64,000 nt of DNA from Ophiobolus disseminans (taxonomy: Eukaryota; Ascomycota; Dothideomycetes; Pleosporales; Phaeosphaeriaceae), in assembly GCA_010093685.1 (NCBI GenBank), contig MU006241.1, positions 248,001 to 312,000 on the forward strand, read 5' to 3'. Shown piece by piece: positions 33,549 through 44,821 of this stretch; within the stretch, counting starts at the first letter, position 1, and each line of letters begins with the position of its first letter. The notes beneath the pieces were generated by a model. The model saw only the letters and a program-made list of their open reading frames with translations. It was not told the origin of the DNA and did no database searches. Position numbers and translations under genes: made by a program.

Positions 33549-35566
33549 CTTGGTGATGGGCTATGACTGTGGCAGCGTCGATGATGGCTGTCAAGGCCAA
33601 AGTGGGGTATTGCTAAGGTAAGCGAGCCCACATCAAGGACATCACGTGCAGCACTTGCGCTCTCACCACATGCAGCCTGCAATGTCAATCCACGTATACA
33701 TTCATCACCTACTACTAAACCGAGCGAAATGATGTCGGTTGTGGGCGGTAAAGCTGGTCGGCATCTCATGCATAGCATCACTTGCGTGCATTCATCGGTC
33801 AGTTCGTTCGACATTGGCATCGCGCTCGTATCTGAGAGGCAAGACTGGTACCGGTAACACTAAGCGTCGCATAGGCTATTTTGTAAGCATTCTTAATGGC
33901 AAATAGCAGCAAGCCACGATCCAGCTCACTCGCGCCTTTTTACCGTATGATCACTCAACCACACCGTCTATGCGCCTCGCACCTCTGCTGATGGCGTAGA
34001 AAGAGAGGAAGAACACTGCAGGCGGTGCCTTGTGACCGGTTGCAAACAAAGCTGATGGTGGACGAAGCACGAAACCGGTTGGCTCGGCTAAGGCAGTCTT
34101 CATCACCAGCTCGACCGATCGAAAATCATGACGCCTTTTATATGAATACGAATACGAGTGGCATATTCAGCCCTGTGTACGTTCCAACACTACTTCGACG
34201 ACATGTAAGATGAGATACGATCCCATGCAAGGTCCCATCGTGTTGATCGACAGGCGTTGGCCGAACGCCTGAGACAGATCTGCGTGACACCAGAGACATG
34301 GCCACATAGGCAATGGCTACTCGACGACTCCATTACCACATCTGGTAGGCATCACTTCTTGGTTAGACAGTAAGCAACTAGTGTAGGATTAAGTGTCCAA
34401 GAAGGAGCAAGCTTCGACGAGGCAGGAGATCAGCGGCTAGGAACCGGTAAAAAAGCTGACATGCTGATGTTCAACGGGCAGCTGGCCTGGTGGCCATGAG
34501 GCTGGAACTTCTGGAAAACAGTATCAATGCAAATAAGAAATCCCCCTGCGAACTATTGGCTGTTGGAAGCGGAATTGTTAGGCGAAAAGGGATCAACGCG
34601 ACGTACCATCATGACATGAGTGGATCTTGCTTCACTGCACTCAATGGCCTTGAATCAGCACATGGGGTTTTTGCTCTGAACATGTGGCGTAGTGGCTCGT
34701 CTAAGTATGTCGGGCTCCCCACGCACATTCCGATACCTGCAAAGGTATGTTGCAATGGGACGATGGCTGGCGTCAGTGCAATCTAGAAGCTCCAATGCTC
34801 AGCTGTGATCGGAGCGTCGCCGAACAAAAGGAATTTGTTTCAAACTGGTGTCGGAAACATTAATGTGGGCCAATCAAGGGAAGTGCATGCGTTCGAAGAG
34901 AACAGTAGGACCCAAGAAGCCGGGAGGTCTTGGCTGATCCAGCGGGAGAAGGACATGTACGTAGGCTTCGGCGCCAGATCTTCGATCGCTTCTTGCGTGT
35001 CAGATGTTCCGAGCGGGCGCTTTGTCAGCGCGCATCATCCTCCAACGTGACGACGCCATTAGATAACGTCCGGCGCTGCGGCGTAAGGAAACAACAGTGT
35101 CGGTGCTTCGCTGTTGATATTTGCCGCCGAATAGCGTCGCCTCCCGCGCGGTAGATCCTCGCACAACGTTCTCGCTCGTCGCCTGTGTGACGCAGCTCGC
35201 CCCAACACGCATAGCCTCCCCACAGAACGGGAGGCGTTGCGCTTGATCGGTTCAGGAAGGCATCGAGGCAGGTAGAGCAGAGTTCGTAGGCTGGCGGAAG
35301 GTCTGGAAGCTTTCTGCGGTCAGCTGTAGCCGCATCTGCTTGCGTTCAGAGGCGTGTCTAGTGGTGAGGGTGATTAAAGGGGCCTGCATTCACGCATGTT
35401 ACTCACATCTTGTTTCTGTCATTTTGTTTTGTCGGATGTTGTTACAAATTCTCAACCACCACTCTGCCCCGCCTTGACGTTTGGCACATTCTACCGCAAG
35501 CCTATTTTACCCCTCCACGACTCGTGCAACAGCTACCACGCTCCTTTCACATTACCATTTTGCGCC
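33549..35566. other. divergent intergenic region, UBA4 / second HET gene
   Basis: About 2 kb. A minus-strand frame at 33542-33820 overlaps the UBA4 start and has no recognisable features. Other short frames are not protein-like. A CT-rich leader precedes the HET start. No repeats or RNA genes are seen. Confidence 0.4.
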
Positions 35567-37832
35567 ATGGTGTCTGTTTGCGGCTCGTGTCATGGCTTGC
35601 AAAAGCACCTCAAGGCGCTGGAAGCCTCTCCAGAAACAGAGAATGGCACGCTACGCTTGGTGAACACATCTTTGCTTAGCCTTAGAACCAGTGGAAGCAA
35701 CTGCCGGGCTTGCGCGTTATTGCTCAATGGCGTTTTACTGCATCACGAACGTTTCGCAGGTATCAACGAAGAAAAAGTTCGAATACAGGCGGAGAGCTTC
35801 ACTTCGACACCAGGCCGAACTTTCCAGGACCACCTCTCCGTAGAACTCCGATGGAAGGAGCAGGACGCGCATCACGACGACTGCCAAGACGACCAGCACG
35901 AGCATCTCGGGTATCCAGACCTCAAGCTTGAGTTTTTCACAGATGGAGGTAGGCAGCCGCCACAAGCGAATTTTCTTAATCTTGCGACCATTCGCTAGCT
36001 CAGCATTAAAGCATATGCTGACGTGCGCAGGAGGACAGTCCAGTTTCTCGGCAATTGGTCCAGGGAGGCCGATTTCAGATAATCCGCTGCAAGACGCCGG
36101 CTTGTCTTCGGCGCGGGGTATGATCAAGAACTGTCTGTCCAGCCACTCGAGGTGCCGGCAACAAAAGCCGACCACACTTCCAAAAAGGGTACTGGATTTG
36201 CTGCTTGGGTCTGATTCCAAAAGTGTGGTCTTGCACGAATCAGAATGGAATGAGGATGAACAAAGATATGAGCACGGTGAATACGTTGCTCTCTCCCACG
36301 TTTGGGGCATCGGTAAGGGGCCAAAAACCACGAGGGACAACCTACAATCCCATCTGAAAGGCGTCGCGTGGTCAACCTTGCCGAGAGCGTTCCAGGAAGC
36401 TGTAGTTCTCACACGTGCGCTAGGAGTACGGTATTTGTGGATTGACTCGCTGTGTCTACTGCAAGATGACGTCCAAGCAAAACTCGAGGAATCGATCAGG
36501 ATGGAAGAGATCTTTGGCAATGCGTTCCTGACCATAGCTGCAACATCGGCTTCTGATAGCTGTACGCAACCACTGTTTCCTGCCAAGACACAACCCTACA
36601 AATTCCAGGCCACAGATAATAAAGGGCAGCTCTCGAAGATATATGTCAGAGAACAGCCAAACCACTATAGCTTCAAGGCTCCTTTCGACGAAGGATCGCA
36701 TATGAACGAGTGGGAACTACCCTTCAACATGTCCGAAGAAGCAAACCTTCACACACCACTACTCAAACGCGCCTGGGCCTACACCGAGCGCCTCCTCTCG
36801 CCACGCGTCCTTCATTTTACCAAATCTGAAATGATTCTCGAATGCCGCGAAGGTTACAACTGCGAGTGCGGCCGCATAGAAGACACCGCATTCGACTCCC
36901 GCCCAACCGACTCCATCAAGCAAGAATTCGGCCGCCTCATAACCGAAGCCTCGCAACGCCCCACCACCAACGGAAACGGCACACCCATCAACCACAGAAT
37001 GGACAACATGACGACTCAACTCGCCGGCACCACCATCGCGAATGCCTCCTCCCCAGATCTGTTAAGGAAACGTGAAGACGCGCTCCAACTATGGAGCTAC
37101 ATCATCACCGAGTTCACTGCCCGCAACATGACCTACGACGAGCGCCTGATTGCCATCGCAGGCGTCGCAAAATCGCTCCTACCCTGCATGCAATCCGGCT
37201 ACATAGCCGGGCAATGGACTTTCTCGACGCTCTCGCTGCTCTGGTACCCCAACGACGCGACGCGCACACGCCGCCCCGCGCCCATGGACATCCAAACGAT
37301 CCCCAGCTGGTCCTGGGCCGCGTGCGAAGGCTCGCCTATTTTCTTCGACAATTCCTCTGCTATGGACCTCGCGACGCGCGCGAGCTGGGGGCCCAAGGGC
37401 AAGCGCGCGAGTGCGTGGAGCCCGATTCAGGGCGAGCCGGTTAGTTTGGCGGCGGCGATGGCGGCGGAAGTTACGCTGCGCGTGGATTCCAAGCAAGCGT
37501 TTACGCTGGCGAGGAATCGCATCGCGGTGGAATTCACGCCTGATGTAGTGCCGCCGCGCGGCGAGGATGTATTGGTGGATGGCGAGACGCTTGTTTGCGT
37601 GCTGGTTAGTATGACGTTCCGGTCATCGATCCTCGGACTCGTTCTTAAGCCTGTGGGCGGGAACAACACGTATCGTCGCGTCGGGCGCTTCGAGTGTTAT
37701 GAATGTAGTCCTGAGGATAGCGCGGATGAGATGAGCGAGGATGCGGAGGCGCTGTTTGAGCATTGGTTTCCTGAGATACAGGATATGACGCAGTTGGATA
37801 GTTCGCCGCAGCGACACTTTACGGTGGTGTAG
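35567..37832 (+). CDS. HET-domain (heterokaryon incompatibility) protein
   Basis: Two exons, 35567..35948 and 36031..37832, encode 727 residues. The 82-bp intron (GTAGGC donor, GCTGAC branch point, CAG acceptor) is needed to pass stop codons. The N-terminal 150 residues have paired cysteines (CGSC, NCRAC) as in many HET proteins. The HET core begins with YVALSHVWG near 212, passes RYLWIDSLCLLQDD near 262 and ends near 390 after WAYTERLLSPRVLHF. The C-terminal third contains IPSWSWAACEG, a block common after HET domains, and is otherwise unrecognised. Like the first HET gene, its product probably takes part in fusion-triggered cell death or defence; no partner is evident nearby. Confidence 0.86.
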
Positions 37833-38184
37833 GGACTACGTCTCTTTGGGTGGCACGCTTTTCTCATCTAAAAGCTGGGCACGGTGGTAACGACGTTGAC
37901 GCATTCGTTTGGTTTCTCTTGTTTCGATACCCTTGAGCGCCGTTCGAGGCTGCTGTGGCAGTTCGGTGTGTGCGGCTATGCATATGTACTATCTTAATTC
38001 GACAATATTTCGTTCAAACATATGTGCAGGTAAGGAATGAACTTCTGTCGATTGGATATATGTCTAGCGAGTGTGAACGCTTATACTCAGCGCCATATGA
38101 GTCTGCCCATCACTATTTACTTCCCGTCATGTATCCTCCACACAGATTGAACCAGATAAACCATTACGCTTGAGCGAACACATC
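37833..38184. other. convergent intergenic region
   Basis: The 3' flanks of the second HET gene and the SAT4-type gene. Nothing recognised. Confidence 0.5.
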
Positions 38185-39590
38185 TCACGCCAACCCCCTC
38201 TCCTTCAAACTTTTTCCCCGTGCCACTTTACTCCTCACACTACCCACCCTCGTAACCATCGGCGGCTCTCTGATGATCGTCGTCTGGGTGAACATACTCA
38301 AATCCGGTCTCTCTTCGTCCCTGGGTGGCGGCGGTCTTGGTGGTGCTTTCGTATACCGACTCGGCAGCACTACCTCTGGAAGCAAAATATCCTCGTTCAG
38401 CGAGTTGCGACTTGTTGCGGGCGATGTGGGCGCTGACATCGATCTCTGAATCGTGTGCAGTGGCTCGCGGATGATGTGCGATTTCGAGTTGAGGGCGAAG
38501 GAGTCGTAAGACTCGTATGGTGTGCCGCCGATGGTGGTGCCGGACCAATGCTTGGAGTGACGACGATGCTTAAGGGAATGTTGCGAGATGCCGGGATCGA
38601 GGAGATTGGTGAGTGGCCTGAGAGCTAGTGTGCAGGCAAGGATGACGGAGAGGGTCGAATGGCATTGTGTTGTGATCGCGTAGGGAATGTAGGTGAACGT
38701 TGGGTCTGTGTGCGATAGAGCTTGTTCGAGGAAGACGAGACGGATGCTTGATGCTGCTATCAGGCTAAGAACTGTTAGCACATGTCCGTGTTGGAATTTT
38801 TGGGTGTGTGCTTACAAGAGACGCAAGGACAGTACTACCGTGGCTAATGTTTTCTGGTGGTAGTCGAGTCGCAAGGTCCAGACCATGTGCGCCGAAAGTA
38901 TAATGAGGGTGGCGTCGATGACTATATCTACGGTAGTTGCGGTGATCCAGAAGGGCAACTGAAAGCGGATTAGACTTGTCACAGTACCTTCTGGATATCC
39001 AAACATACCATTGGAATACATTTGCCCGTCCAGATTTCCCACGGCCTTGGCATCTCACACTCAAACACAATACCAGCCATGACAGCCAGTGTCCATATCA
39101 AAACCACGATGCCAATTATCGTCACTCCAACCCTTTGTAATGTGTTGTCTGCCAGTTGGTGGAGGAAAACCAGGATCGAGCACTTCGATATGCTGAGGGC
39201 CAGTACAAAGAGTATTGTCGATATAAAGACCTTCATCTGTATCTGATCCATGTCGACCGAGTTGAGAAGACATTGTCGCTTCCCAAGGCCCGAGTCTATA
39301 GCTGTGGATATGATGACCGTTGCACCAATGCCGCATAGTGAGGCACTGACAACAACGATGTCGTCTGAGAGTGGTAGATGATGGAGACGTTGTGATCGAC
39401 ATCGGCTTATGATCCGTACTGCTGTGCATAGGGCCTGAAGTGACTGTCAGCACCGAAGGTCAATGCAGTGTCTATGAAGACAACGACCTACCAGTAAACA
39501 CGCAAGGAACCAAGCTACCATTACCAGAATGGGACCATGATTTTGAGCAGTAATGAGCGCATTCGAACGCACTTCTGTTGGTTTACACAT
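38185..39590 (-). CDS. SAT4/rhodopsin-like fungal integral membrane protein
   Basis: Four exons, complement(38185..38764, 38816..38958, 39009..39434, 39492..39590), encode 415 residues, with introns of 57, 50 and 51 bp. Seven hydrophobic helices are visible in residues 15-280, for example ILVMVAWFLACLLVALC, VFISTILFVLALSISKCSILVF and FWITATTVDIVIDATLIILS. The block LPFWITATTVDIVIDA and the CYS-rich loop (FECEMPRPWEIWTGKC) fit the fungal rhodopsin-domain (SAT4) family. The C-terminal 130 residues are cytosolic, Ser/Pro-rich and variable. Members are often called integral membrane proteins; some CFEM-fused relatives act as candidate receptors, but no function is established for this type. Confidence 0.84.
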
Positions 39591-40913
39591 CTCCTTCTGC
39601 CTTCAGTGCTTCTCGCGTCCGGAAATTGCATTGAAATGAGCTTTGATTAAAGCTATAATGAGAGACTTTGGCGGAAGCAAGGTATTAGAAAAGGCCAGAT
39701 ATCTTCGCCATCGGACAAATGCATGTGCAAGTTCGTAATGTTTCCTTCAAGTCCGGGGTCATCGGGTCGCCACGTCCCTGCATTTGCTTCGAGGGATGGC
39801 AATTTGAGTTCTAGATGGGACCCGGGATCTGTCCTACTTCGTCTAAGGCAGCCTGAAATAGTAGCGGAAGTGACATGGGAGACGGGTATGAACGAATCAG
39901 GAGACAATCTGGTCGGAAGGAGAGCAACGGAGGGGTAGATGCGTGGTACGTGTGCTTGGCTCTAGACTGCAGAATTGTCGTCAAGCTGATTCCAGGACCG
40001 GAGTGTTGGGATGTGAGGTGGCGCCACGGTCGTACACGGAGGTCATGCAAGGCAACGGGGCTCCATCGGGTAGAGCATTCATGCTCTGAAAGACAACGTT
40101 TCATCAAGATTCAAGAAGCACAAAAACAAATCTGGCGTGCTTCATCTTGGAGCATGTCTGTCTGATCTAGACGAACTGACTGCGCGCAAACGTGCGCCTC
40201 GATATGTTGAAGAAGCTCGGAAATATGTGAAAGGGACATTGGAGTAAGAAATGGGTGGGTATTTAGTCCGGCCAATAAAGATCTGCTGAGGTACGGGCCG
40301 CAGCTGGCGAAGTCCGATGTTGGTGGTTGCTGGCTCGTGCGGAAACTCTGTTCCGACCTTTGCAAGGTATAGCTAAAGCAAGTGAGACTATCAAACAATA
40401 TGGATAAGACTTGGGCAGAAATCTGCCGAGTCGTGGTTGCGGACTTAGTTCATCGGACTCGAAAGGCACCTAAGTCTGCTAGCACGTCGCTGTTTGCGAA
40501 AGAGGGTAACTGTGCCGAAATTGGAGAATCCAGCAGAGTAATCTTGCTTGGGCTAGGTTGGTTCAGAAACATAGTAAAACTATGCTATACTGAGCCCTAA
40601 CTATATGATACGGACCTACGTCGCGTGCGTAAGGTGGGTGTTGGTTTCAGGCATCGGCTTGACGGAAGCGGTCCTCGATGATCGATTAGCCAAGACGGGA
40701 ATCTTCAGACATACGCACAAGTTTGGCGTACGGGTTTAGGGCGCGTGTGGGCTGAGTATTGAGGGATGCTGTACGACGAAGATCGGGTGTAGCATCGCTC
40801 GGTGGGCCGAAAGATAGGGCGCGCTTATCGATAACGGCCATTTTCCGTCCACCCTTTGAATTCTTGTCTGAATGTACATTGCGCCTCGGTCTCCACAGCA
40901 CCCCCACTACGCA
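39591..40913. other. divergent intergenic region, SAT4-type gene / SLX9
   Basis: About 1.3 kb. A minus-strand frame at 40686-40838 (ending VRMSEDSRLG) has a faintly protein-like composition, but I cannot place it. Other frames are not convincing. No repeats are seen. Confidence 0.4.
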
Positions 40914-41487
40914 ATGGTAAGGCTACTTTGATATTGAACATAGATGTATTAGGAACTAAATGGTGCAGGCACCTATCAAAAAGCGCACAACAGCGCGCGC
41001 GAAATCCTCCCGCGTGGCCCGCCCAACGGCGACAGCTACAACTTCCCTTCCCCAACCCGAATCGCTCGATAGCGTCTTCCCCTCCTCCAAGAAGGACAAG
41101 CAAAAGATAAAACACTCGTCTTTTGTATCCAAGATTGAAAAATCCTCTTCAAAATCCTCAAAGCGCCGACGACCAAACAAGAAGCTCGTTGCGAACCTCG
41201 AATCTCTGGCAGACGCGCTCTCAGGCCTCGAAGGCAGCGGATTAGATGGCAAACTGGAGACAGGGCAGGCAAAGATTCATCGCAAGAGCTTGAGTGCCAG
41301 ACCTGGTGCAATGAAGCGGAAAGCGAAGCTCGAGAAGGCGGAGAAGGAGAGATTTAATATGAACTTGGCGCAGTTGAGTGGCACACAGGGCGGCGCGATC
41401 AAAGATCGGTGGGCGGCGCTCAAAAGTCACGTGCAAAGCACGACTGAGGTCAAGCCGGAGTTCGCGAAGCCACAGGGCGCGACCTGA
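40914..41487 (+). CDS. SLX9: ribosome biogenesis protein Slx9
   Basis: The preferred model has exon 1 at 40914..40916 (only the ATG) and exon 2 at 40969..41487, 173 residues, starting MAPIKKR as in other fungal Slx9 proteins. The 52-bp intron has a GTAAGG donor and GTGCAG acceptor. The alternative is an unspliced start at 40960 (MVQAPIKKR, 175 residues). The body is basic with the Slx9 signatures SSFVSKIEK, RRRPNKKLVANLESLADAL, RKSLSARPGAMKRK and DRWAALKSH. Slx9 is a nucleolar/cytosolic factor of pre-40S particles that assists ITS1 processing and export. A Lys/Ser-rich nuclear-localisation-like stretch lies near 50-75. Confidence 0.82.
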
Positions 41488-42822
41488 GGAAAGCCCAGCA
41501 AATGGGATGATGTTCCAGGACAAGATTGGCCTCACACCTTGTCGGAAGACATACTGGTGTCAAGATATACCACGTTACTTAGGTAGGGAGGCTGGCATAT
41601 CTCCCCAACCGCAGCTCATGCGGTCAAGTTCTAAAAGCCGTCCACGACACGAATGTCGCTTGAGCAGTGCCAAAGGCTGTTGCTCACTTCAGCACGGAGC
41701 ACGAAAACACGGATGACGCGATTGCGAAACAACATGAAAGGGCATATACAACATGCTTTGTGGCTGCATTTCACTATGTGGTATGGCATAGTTGCGAGCT
41801 GGGACATGGGAACAAAGCATGCGACCCCGGCACCAGCGATGTAGTGATGGTTCCAACGGTTGTACAACACGTAATACAAGTGGTCTAAGCACACTCTGAA
41901 TTCTTGGTGACCATCTGAGTCAGACACGCCCGTAACTGTGTAGTCTCCCAATCGATGTGTATCGTTCTTTCACGCAAAACGCCATAGCACGTAATCACGA
42001 CATGATTCCAGATCATCGCAGCATATCAACCCTGATTCCAAATGACGCGTCTCGAGGTTGCTCTTTCCTCGTGTCGTGCCTGCTTGGCTCGGCGAGGCAG
42101 GAGCACTGACTACCAACGCTCCTGCCCTAGGCGCCGTGCTCCCACTTCACACAACTTTTACTTTTTTGCCCCGCCGTCAAACACATTTGCTTTACTTCAA
42201 ACACCCTATCATCCATCGTTTTGTTGCGCTTTGCACGAACATGTCATGCTTGATACCGTGTGCTCTCACTCCCGGTCTCATCACCTACCACTACACCACC
42301 TGGGCAGCGCTTTTGTAACAAGCGAGCCCGCACTATGAATCAACTACCCAGATGTCAGTTGGTTCCTTGGTTTCACGCAGCACCTCGACTATACGAGCCC
42401 AGTCCGGCAAACACCGAACGTTCATTGGCGAAAGTAATGCCTCATCAACCAACGTGGAAGGTACCTCGGGCTTCATGAGGCATAACATCCGGGCGCATCG
42501 TCTGATTGGCTTGGTGCCTTCTAAGGATGAAGTGCTAGCCTATTCAGGAAGAATGTCAATTCGAAAAGGGCGTCGACGCCAAGATCAAACCTGCACATGG
42601 AAGGGCGGCGTGCATAAGGGAATATATGATGGTAGGCCCGCAACAACATCCAGAACAGACGGGTTTCACATCACGGATCGAAATGAAGGGAAGTAGTATC
42701 TTAAATTATCGGGACGTTGTCCTCAGAATCCATTACTGGGTATATCGCGAGCTACATTTCTAACATTACATTTTAGACCGTCTAAGAGCAACACTCATGA
42801 GCTCAGTCGTCCGTAACAACAT
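41488..42822. other. convergent intergenic region, SLX9 / nucleoside transporter
   Basis: About 1.3 kb with no recognised gene. The frames at 42042-42338 and 42352-42696 have no family pattern. No RNA gene or repeat is seen. Confidence 0.4.
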
Positions 42823-44821
42823 CTAGCCACCGCTAGAGAACTTGCCCTGGTCAACAACGACAAGACCGGCAACGGAGGCACTAGACAGAGTGGAGAAGAC
42901 ACCCGAGATCAAGGCTGAAAGAGCAAGACGCGAGACATCACCAGTTCGGCCAGGCGAGATTTGACTGAGCACACCAATCTGGGTACCGAGCGAACCAATG
43001 TTACCGAAACCGCAAAGAGCGTAGGTGGCGATGACACGGGAACGAGGAGAGAGGTTGTGGTATGGCGACTCTGGGTCGTCAGCCGCGACCAGCGTAGCGA
43101 AAGCGACGAATTCGTTGGTAATGACCTTGATACCGATAAGACGGCCAACAAGGAGAAGATCGTTGCCTTGGCGGGACACTCCGAGCAAGAAAGCGATCGG
43201 GTAGAAGATGTAGCCGAGAATGAGCTCAAGGGTGAGGTCGTACTCGCCGTCGAGGTTGATATAACGTCCCCACCAGGTCAAGAGACCATCGACCATGTTC
43301 AGGAGCGCAATAATACACAGCAATGTGGCGACGATCATGCCGGCAATCTTGAGACCGAGCCACGCACCATTGGCGAAAGCGTGGAGGGCGTTGGCGGCCT
43401 TGTGCTCATCGTCGTCGGGAATAACAACACGGCCAGCAGTGAGAGTTTCCTCGGTTTCGGGATACCGCAGCTTGGAGAAGGCGAGAGACGCGGGAATGCT
43501 CATGACGCAAGATGAGATCAATGCCTGGGGGTTGAGACCCATCGAGATATAAGCGACAAGCACACTACCGGCGATGGTAGCAAAACCGGAGCACATGACT
43601 TGATGCAACTCGGCCATGGTCAAGTGGGGCACGAACGGCTTGATCAACATGGCAGATTCTCCTTGACCGATGAATGGCGAAGCAGAAGCAACGACAGCCT
43701 CGGCACCAGAAACTCGCAGAGCCCAGAAGAAGAACACGGCGAATTTGCCAATGAACCACTGGAGAATACCCCAGTAGTACAAGAGCTGGACAAAGGACAC
43801 GAAGAAGATAATGGCCGGGATGACACCAGTGAAGAACCAGTTGAGCTTGGGGACGGACTCGGCCGTCAGGAAAACGACACCCCTGTTCGCAAATCCGAGG
43901 AGCAGGCGAGCAAGCTCAGAGATGAAGTTGAAGATATCATAACCGACCTTGGTACGCAGGACAAACAAGGCAATGATGAATTGCATGAGCATACCAACAA
44001 TGACGGTGTGCCACATGATCTTGCTGCGGTGTTTGGAAGTGGCCCAGAATCCGGCAATGAAAACGCCTAGACCAAAGAGCGAAACGGCACGGTTGGCGCG
44101 GGTGTTGTCCTCGCTTTCCTCGCTGGCGAAGGAGCCAACGATAATGACAGCAATCGCCAAAGCAGCACCGGCAGGCACGCGCATCTTCTCCGGGATGAGG
44201 CTGGCGAACCGAACTCCAGTGTTGTTCCAGACCCAGTGCATGGGCTTGGTGACAAAAGTGATGGGAATGTGGAGGGTGATTATGCGAATCATGATCGCGA
44301 GCCAGAATAAGAACGGAATGACCCAGTTCTTGTCATTCCGGTGTACAACGACGCTGGCAATCCACCATCTGGTCTTGTTAGGGACGAAAACCAAGAGGCG
44401 AGCATCTTTTGACCTACCCAGTAAAGAACATTCCAATGAAGATGTGGACTGGCAGGCGGTACTTCCTGTACAGCACAGACGGAGAATACCATGGCTTCTT
44501 CTCGACTTCGATCTCGTGATCGGGGTCAGAGGAGCTGCGGGTGCGCTTCTCCTCGTAGTCGGCGAATCCGCCGTTCTTCTCGAGGTCGCCTCCAACATGA
44601 CGGTGCTGGAGATGCGAGTCCTGCGCACTCGGTTGCAGAAGCTTGCTGACCTTCTCATCAGTCGTTCCCGAAGTGTAAACTGGCGTTGAGTTATCGACGT
44701 GGGCAGCGTGCGCACTGTGGTGCAAGTGCTGGTGCTCATGCTCCTGGGCGATGTTTAGCGCAGGGTCTGGGTTCGGGTGAACACCAGGCATGGGGCTGCT
44801 GTTATGCGCGCGGTCAGCCAT
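42823..44821 (-). CDS. concentrative nucleoside transporter (CNT family)
   Basis: Two exons, complement(42823..44368, 44418..44821), encode 649 residues. The 49-bp intron (GTAGGT donor, CTAAC branch point, CAG acceptor) joins LFFTG-type helix 1 to WWIASVVVHR. Reading through from the longer frame would give a false, basic N-terminus. The first 110 residues are cytosolic and His/Ser-rich (EHEHQHLHHSAH). About ten membrane helices follow. CNT signatures are present: GQGESAMLIKPFV (substrate site), ELHQVMCSGFATIAGSVLVAYISMG and the C-terminal CGFGNIGSLGTQIGVLSQISPGR. It should import purine or pyrimidine nucleosides with protons or sodium at the plasma membrane. The exact specificity is not readable here. 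Confidence 0.92.

Noticed and set aside
33542..33820. 92-codon minus-strand frame overlapping the UBA4 start
   Set aside because: Overlaps the UBA4 start region in another frame and has no recognisable pattern.
40686..40907. Minus-strand small protein ending VRMSEDSRLG
   Set aside because: Composition is faintly protein-like, but there is no known family and it lies in the SLX9 promoter; not enough support.
43949..44689. 246-codon plus-strand frame inside the nucleoside transporter
   Set aside because: Antisense shadow of the CNT coding sequence, which has clear transporter signatures on the other strand.
42823..44739. 638-codon unspliced version of the nucleoside transporter
   Set aside because: Its first 110 residues are a basic, out-of-frame reading; splicing 44369-44417 gives a proper N-terminus and first helix.
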